The position numbers and the translations under genes are program-made. Below the pieces are notes generated by a model, which ran no database searches, had not been told where the DNA came from, and saw nothing but the letters and a program-made list of their open reading frames with translations. Positions 59,701 through 64,000 of a stretch of DNA of 64,000 bases are shown in pieces (positions within the stretch are counted from its first letter, which is position 1; each line of letters starts with the position of its first letter). This stretch comes from Paralysiella testudinis. GTDB taxonomy: Bacteria; Pseudomonadota; Gammaproteobacteria; Burkholderiales; Neisseriaceae. The stretch spans positions 1,447,385 through 1,511,384 of the forward strand of contig NZ_CP069798.1 in assembly GCF_016894345.1 (NCBI RefSeq), in the 5' to 3' direction.

Positions 59701-61055
59701 GGTGTGGGCGCGGTTTTCTTGATAAGGGTGTAGGCAGGCCGGTGTGTATGAGGGTGGCGGCTGGGTTTGGCCGGTGCGTGTATTTTATCCCAAAGCAGGC
59801 GTGGGTCGAAATATTGGGCGGCAAACATGGTGAGCAGCACCACCAGGCAGAAATACACCGCCGCGGGCCCGGCGGTGACACGCGCCAGCGGCGTGCGAAA
59901 GGATGCCATCAAAATAATAATCACAAAAATATCCACCATCGACCAGCGCCCCACCGATTCGGTAAAGCGGTATAGCCATGCCAGCCGCATATGGCTGAGC
60001 AAAGGGCGCACCTGGGCAGAATACAGCAATACCATCATGGCGATGATTTTTACCACCGGCACCGCCACGCTGGCGCTGAAAATAATCACCGCAATCAGCT
60101 TGTCGCCGGTGCGCCACATATAGGCAATGCCGTCTAAGATCGTGTTGATTTCAGTATTGAGCGGGTTGCTGGAAATCATAATCGGCAGCAGATTGGCCGG
60201 AAAATACAAAATCAGTGCCGCCAGCAAAAAAGCGCTGCTGATGCGTAGGCTGTGCGGGCGGCGGCGGTGCAGCATCGAGCCGCACACGGAGCAGCGGCTG
60301 CGGTTGGCCGGCTGGTGGTAGAGGCATTCGCTGCAATTGAGGGTGTGGGGGGTGCGCAATAATTTGGCCGGGTCGCGGCCGGACAAGCGCTGAATCTGAA
60401 AATACACCCAATGTTCGGGAATAAGCTGGGCGGTGCGCAGCAGCAACACCGCCAGGGCAAACATCAGCCAGAAAGCCGGGCCGAAAGTAACGTGCGCCAC
60501 ACTGGCCAGCTTGATGTAGGCCACCAGCGTAGAAATAAAAAACACGTCCACCATCATCCAGCTGCGCAAACGCACCAACAGGCGCGTGGCGTAGAGCAGG
60601 CCGGGCAGGCGCTGTTGATAAGCCAGCGCGCCGTAAACATACAAACACAGCAGGCAAAACAGCGCCGGGGTGCCGAAGGTGAGCGCCAGCATCACTTCGG
60701 CCAGAAAGCCGAAATCCTGTGCCAACAGCACCCGCACCATTTCAGGCAGCGTTAAATAGGCATACACGCCTGACAGCTCCACCAATATAAACAATTGGCT
60801 GTAGACCAACAACATTAAAATTAGCGCTGCGCTGGCCAAAGCCGGCGGCGCGCGAAACGGGTTGCGCTCCACCCGCACCAAGGGATGGCGACAACGCGGG
60901 CAGGCCGCGGCCTGCCCTTGCGCCAGCGGCGGTACGGTCAAACTTAAGCCGCAGCCGGGGCAGTCGAGACTGTGGGCGGGCAGCTTGGCGGCGGCATTGT
61001 GCTGCCGGTAGCGCCACCAGCGGTCGAGGATATGGATGTCTTGTATTAGCTTCAT
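59697..61055 (-). CDS. pqiA: PqiA integral membrane protein
   Basis: 452 residues with about eight membrane helices in two repeats. Two rubredoxin-like Cys clusters, LDCPGCGLSL with ACPRCRHPL (~30-60) and LNCSECLYHQ with RCSVCGSML (~240-265), mark the paraquat-inducible A family. It anchors the PqiB tunnel in the inner membrane. Stop overlaps pqiB start by four bases; pqiABC is one operon. Confidence 0.92.
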   Translation of the reverse strand: MKLIQDIHILDRWWRYRQHNAAAKLPAHSLDCPGCGLSLTVPPLAQGQAAACPRCRHPLVRVERNPFRAPPALASAALILMLLVYSQLFILVELSGVYAYLTLPEMVRVLLAQDFGFLAEVMLALTFGTPALFCLLCLYVYGALAYQQRLPGLLYATRLLVRLRSWMMVDVFFISTLVAYIKLASVAHVTFGPAFWLMFALAVLLLRTAQLIPEHWVYFQIQRLSGRDPAKLLRTPHTLNCSECLYHQPANRSRCSVCGSMLHRRRPHSLRISSAFLLAALILYFPANLLPIMISSNPLNTEINTILDGIAYMWRTGDKLIAVIIFSASVAVPVVKIIAMMVLLYSAQVRPLLSHMRLAWLYRFTESVGRWSMVDIFVIIILMASFRTPLARVTAGPAAVYFCLVVLLTMFAAQYFDPRLLWDKIHAPAKPSRHPHTHRPAYTLIKKTAPTP

Positions 61056-61076
61056 GTGGTGTATTAAAAACCAATC

Positions 61077-61103
61077 AGGCTGCCTGAACGCTTCAGGCAG
61101 CCT
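61077..61103. terminator. Inverted DUS hairpin between leuB and pqiA
   Basis: AGGCTGCCTGAA / TTCAGGCAGCCT with loop CGC. Confidence 0.6.
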
Positions 61104-61141
61104 AAAATCATACGCAATGCGCTTGGTATCGGCAATCGGCT

Positions 61142-62212
61142 TTACAGGGCGGCCAGTACTGCATCGCCCATGCCACTGCAGCTTACCAGCGTGCAGCCAT
61201 CTTCAAAAATATCGCCGGTGCGCACGCCTTGTGCCAATACTTTGCCCACGGCGTTTTCCACCCGCAAGGCAGCGGCCTCGTTGCCCAGGCTGTAGCGCAG
61301 CAGCATCGCCAGCGACAAAATGGTGGCCAGCGGATTGGCTTTGTTTTGCCCGGCAATATCGGGTGCGGAGCCGTGCGAAGGCTCGTATAGGCCTTTGCCG
61401 CTTTCGTTCAACGAGGCCGAAGGCAACATGCCGATGGAGCCGGTGAGCATCGAGGCTTGATCGGACAAAATATCGCCGAAGATATTGCCGGTAACCATCA
61501 CATCAAATTGCTTAGGTGCTTTCACCAATTGCATGGCGGCGTTGTCGACATACATGTGGGTGAGCGCCACATCGGGGTAGTCGGCGGCCAGCTCGTTCAT
61601 GATTTGCTTCCACAATTCGGTGGTTTCCAGCACATTGGCTTTGTCGACAGAGCACAGTTTTTTGCCGCGTTTTTGCGCTGCCTGAAAGGCAATATGGCCG
61701 ATGCGGCGGATTTCGCTCTCGCTGTAGCGCATGGTGTTGACGCCTTCGCGCTCGCCGGCGGCATTGGTGCCGATGCCGCGCGGCTCGCCAAAGTAAATAT
61801 CGCCGGTGAGCTCGCGCACAATCAGAATATCCAGCCCGGCCACCACTTCGGGTTTGAGTGTAGAGGCGTTGGCCAATTCTTTGTACAAAATCGCCGGGCG
61901 CAGATTGGCAAACAAATTCAAATCTTTGCGGATGGCCAGCAGGCCGCGCTCGGGGCGTAAAGGGCGCTCCAGATTGTCGTATTGCGGGCCGCCCACTGCG
62001 CCCAAAAGTACGGCATCGGCGCTGCGGCACAGGGTTTGGGTGGCTTCGGGGTAGGGGGCGCCGTATTGGTCATAGGCGGCGCCGCCCAAGGGAGCATATT
62101 GATAGCTGGCATCAAGGCCGTCGGCAATCAGGCGGTCGAGCACGCGCACGGCTTGGGTGATGATTTCGGGGCCGATGCCGTCGCCGGGCAAAATGGCAAT
62201 ATGATGGGTCAT
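61142..62212 (-). CDS. leuB: 3-isopropylmalate dehydrogenase
   Basis: 356 residues. [85 protein letters not shown], and [20 protein letters not shown] are the family motifs in order, with [18 protein letters not shown] near the end. It oxidises and decarboxylates 3-isopropylmalate in leucine synthesis using NAD. Confidence 0.96.
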   Translation of the reverse strand: MTHHIAILPGDGIGPEIITQAVRVLDRLIADGLDASYQYAPLGGAAYDQYGAPYPEATQTLCRSADAVLLGAVGGPQYDNLERPLRPERGLLAIRKDLNLFANLRPAILYKELANASTLKPEVVAGLDILIVRELTGDIYFGEPRGIGTNAAGEREGVNTMRYSESEIRRIGHIAFQAAQKRGKKLCSVDKANVLETTELWKQIMNELAADYPDVALTHMYVDNAAMQLVKAPKQFDVMVTGNIFGDILSDQASMLTGSIGMLPSASLNESGKGLYEPSHGSAPDIAGQNKANPLATILSLAMLLRYSLGNEAAALRVENAVGKVLAQGVRTGDIFEDGCTLVSCSGMGDAVLAAL

Positions 62213-62231
62213 GGGGTATTTCCGTTCAGGG

Positions 62232-63113
62232 TTAATGGGATTGAAACAGACCCAGCGTGTCTGCTTTGAGCTGATAAAGTTGGCTGGAAATCAGATAGCC
62301 GCTGTCGGTGCCGATGGCGGCCACTTTTTGTTTCATTTCGGCCACAGCAGCAGCATCGTTTGCACCGCACAGCAGCAATTCGTTGCGGGCGGGCACGGCA
62401 ATCACCGGGTGGCCGGGCAAAGACAGCTGCAATGCGTCAATCAAATAGCCAATAAACAGCAGCAGGCTGGCATCGTAGGTGTTGTCCAGCGTGAGCTGAT
62501 GCAAGCTGTGTTGCGGTGACAAACGGTGTGCGGCCACTTTGTTGGCGGCATAACGTTGCAGATTGGTGCTGGCCTGATCCCACAGTGTGGCTTGGTCGCC
62601 CAGTCCCAGTTCTTGGGCTTCTGCGGCTGCCAAAAACCGCATGGCCTGTGCATCGTCTATCACATAGGTAAGCAATAAATCGCCCACTAAGGGCTCGATA
62701 ATGAATATATCGTCGACAACAGCGCCAGGCATGTTTTTCAACTGGGCTTGCGTGGTGGCCAGCCATTCGGTGTTTTTGATCACTGGGAAAATATGCTGCT
62801 TTTGGGTGGCGGTATCGGGTTTATCCGCCGTGTTGGCACCCATTTGCGCCAGCGCACCGGTGGCTTGGCGCATAATGCTGTCCAGCATATCGGGTTGTTG
62901 TTGGTATAGGCGGTAGTAATTGCCCAGATAGGATGCAGTTTGGGTACCGTTGGGCAAAACAATGTGTACGGTGGTGTTTTTCAGGTCATCGCCCCATTCG
63001 ATTTCGGGCTGAATATCCAGTTGCTGTTGGCATTGCTCGGCGTAGTGCAAGGTGAAATCGCGCCAGCTCATCGGCTGGTTTTTGCCGCCAAACAGTTTTT
63101 TTAACAACGACAT
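62232..63113 (-). CDS. DUF1444-family protein between leuD and leuB
   Basis: 293 residues, soluble. [17 protein letters not shown] at the start, [22 protein letters not shown] in the middle, [22 protein letters not shown], and [19 protein letters not shown] with a final [15 protein letters not shown]. The order matches DUF1444 (YtpQ-like). Function unknown; its place between two leucine genes on the same strand suggests co-transcription only. Confidence 0.7.
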   Translation of the reverse strand: MSLLKKLFGGKNQPMSWRDFTLHYAEQCQQQLDIQPEIEWGDDLKNTTVHIVLPNGTQTASYLGNYYRLYQQQPDMLDSIMRQATGALAQMGANTADKPDTATQKQHIFPVIKNTEWLATTQAQLKNMPGAVVDDIFIIEPLVGDLLLTYVIDDAQAMRFLAAAEAQELGLGDQATLWDQASTNLQRYAANKVAAHRLSPQHSLHQLTLDNTYDASLLLFIGYLIDALQLSLPGHPVIAVPARNELLLCGANDAAAVAEMKQKVAAIGTDSGYLISSQLYQLKADTLGLFQSH

Positions 63114-63135
63114 GGGCTTTCCTCCGGCGCAGTAA

Positions 63136-63240
63136 TATAGTGGATTAAATTTGAATCAAGACAAGGCGGTGAGCCGCAGACAGTACACACGTACGGCAAG
63201 GCGAGGCAACGCAGTATTGGTTCAAATTTAATTCACTATA
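63136..63240. repeat. Correia repeat element, short form
   Basis: 105 bases. TATAGTGGATTAAATTTGAA at the left and, complemented, TATAGTGAATTAAATTTGAA at the right are the Correia inverted repeats; the middle has GACAAGGCGGTGAGCCGCAGACAGTAC and CGGCAAGGCGAGGCAACGC. It lies 22 bases upstream of the DUF1444 gene, where the outward promoter known from such ends could act. Confidence 0.88.
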
Positions 63241-63273
63241 AAAGGCTGCCTGAAACTTTTTCAGGCAGCCTTT
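63241..63273. terminator. Inverted DUS hairpin after leuD
   Basis: AAAGGCTGCCTGAAA / TTTTCAGGCAGCCTTT, directly past the leuD stop. Confidence 0.65.
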
Positions 63274-63282
63274 GTTAAATCC

Positions 63283-63924
63283 TCAAGCCTGATACAGCCA
63301 CGGCTGTGCGGCTTTATGCTGGGCTTCAAAAGCCTTGATGTCGGCGGCGTGTTGCAGGGTAAGGCCGATTTCGTCGAGGCCGTTGAGCAGGCAGTGTTTG
63401 CGGTGCTCGGTAATCTCAAAGACAAAGGTTTCGCCTGCAGGTGTGGTCACGGTTTGGGCGGCCAGGTCAATATGGAGGCAGTAGCCTTCTTCTGCGGCCA
63501 CGGCTTGAAATAGGGCTTCTACGGTGCTTTCCGGCAGCACAATCGGCAATAGGCCGTTTTTATAGCAATTATTAAAGAAAATATCGGCAAAGCTGGGGGC
63601 GATGATGGCGCGGAAACCGTAGTCGTCCAGCGCCCACGGTGCGTGTTCGCGGCTGGAGCCGCAGCCGAAATTTTTGCGCGTGAGCAAAACCTGTGCGCCT
63701 TGGTAGCGGGCTTGGTTGAGCGCAAAATTGGGGTTAAGCGGGCGGCGACTGTTGTCCATGCCCGGCTCGCCGTGGTCCAGATAGCGCCATTCGTCAAAGG
63801 CATTGGGGCCGAAACCGGCGCGCTGGATGGATTTTAAAAACTGCTTCGGGATAATGGCGTCGGTGTCGACATTGGCTCGATCCAAGGGTGCCACCAGGGC
63901 GGTGAGGGCGGTAAAGGCTTTCAT
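63283..63924 (-). CDS. leuD: 3-isopropylmalate dehydratase small subunit
   Basis: 213 residues. [25 protein letters not shown] at the start, [34 protein letters not shown] (the swivel-domain substrate loop), [21 protein letters not shown] and a final [14 protein letters not shown] are diagnostic. With LeuC it isomerises 2- to 3-isopropylmalate. leuC would be expected further right, outside the window. Confidence 0.96.
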   Translation of the reverse strand: MKAFTALTALVAPLDRANVDTDAIIPKQFLKSIQRAGFGPNAFDEWRYLDHGEPGMDNSRRPLNPNFALNQARYQGAQVLLTRKNFGCGSSREHAPWALDDYGFRAIIAPSFADIFFNNCYKNGLLPIVLPESTVEALFQAVAAEEGYCLHIDLAAQTVTTPAGETFVFEITEHRKHCLLNGLDEIGLTLQHAADIKAFEAQHKAAQPWLYQA

Positions 63925-63948
63925 GGCATTTTCTTTAGTGGCGTTTGG

Positions 63949-63978
63949 TTTTCAGGCAGCCTTGAGGGCTGCCTGAAA
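63949..63978. repeat. Inverted DUS pair upstream of leuD
   Basis: TTTTCAGGCAGCC and GGCTGCCTGAAAT near the right edge. Confidence 0.6.
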
Positions 63979-64000
63979 TAGGAAAAGGCAGGTTATGCCG

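Overview
The window looks like a chromosome segment of a member of the Neisseriaceae. The 12-mer AGGCTGCCTGAA and its complement recur throughout, often as inverted pairs behind genes. This is the DNA uptake sequence (DUS) dialect known from Simonsiella and relatives, not the GCCGTCTGAA form of Neisseria proper. Core genes are GC-rich and have Neisseria-like order: rimP-nusA-infB-rbfA, a methylcitrate locus, leuD/leuB and pqiABC. The genus cannot be fixed from this window; a Simonsiella/Alysiella/Conchiformibius-type oral commensal is the best guess.

Layout. 1-5930: two ubiquinone-type FAD hydroxylases (the first cut by the window edge), a glutamine-synthetase-family enzyme, a small conserved protein and an M28 peptidase-autotransporter. 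5960-16526: an integron with 17 attC sites. Its integrase reads rightward (15546-16526) and all cassettes read leftward from attI near 15440. The first cassette is an aadA aminoglycoside-resistance gene; the rest are mostly unknowns plus a macro-domain protein, an LprI-like protein, DUF1272, DUF2716, DUF7336, SHOCT and a secreted toxin-tail-like protein. 16790-24080: propionate (methylcitrate) genes acnD, prpC, tauE-like and prpB with three secreted proteins between, followed upstream by a candidate small RNA with an anti-Shine-Dalgarno loop.

24690-36100: a frameshifted AspT-type transporter, an acyltransferase, a SulP transporter, an AT-richer acquired block (secreted protein, a MITE with 25-bp ends, and an RTX/von Willebrand protein gene broken by two in-frame TAG codons), mtnN, and a dead IS5-family copy. 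36200-48560: rimP-nusA-infB-rbfA, mfd, a di-haem cytochrome c peroxidase, yaaA and tRNA-Ser(UGA). 48494-54549: a decayed prophage inserted in that tRNA, bounded by 64-bp direct repeats. It carries Neisseria-type DUS rather than the local dialect, so it probably came from Neisseria. 54600-64000: pldA, a DUF815 ATPase, pqiABC, leuB, a DUF1444 protein and leuD.

Small repeats are common: three Correia-like miniature elements with two kinds of terminal repeat, a MITE plus a remnant of it, and a ~350-bp dispersed repeat in two opposite copies. The integron is the most notable region. The candidate sRNA beside prpB, the amber-broken RTX gene, a 33-residue EGW-repeat microprotein and the chimeric prophage junctions also deserve follow-up. 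Family names are from sequence recognition alone; no searches were run.
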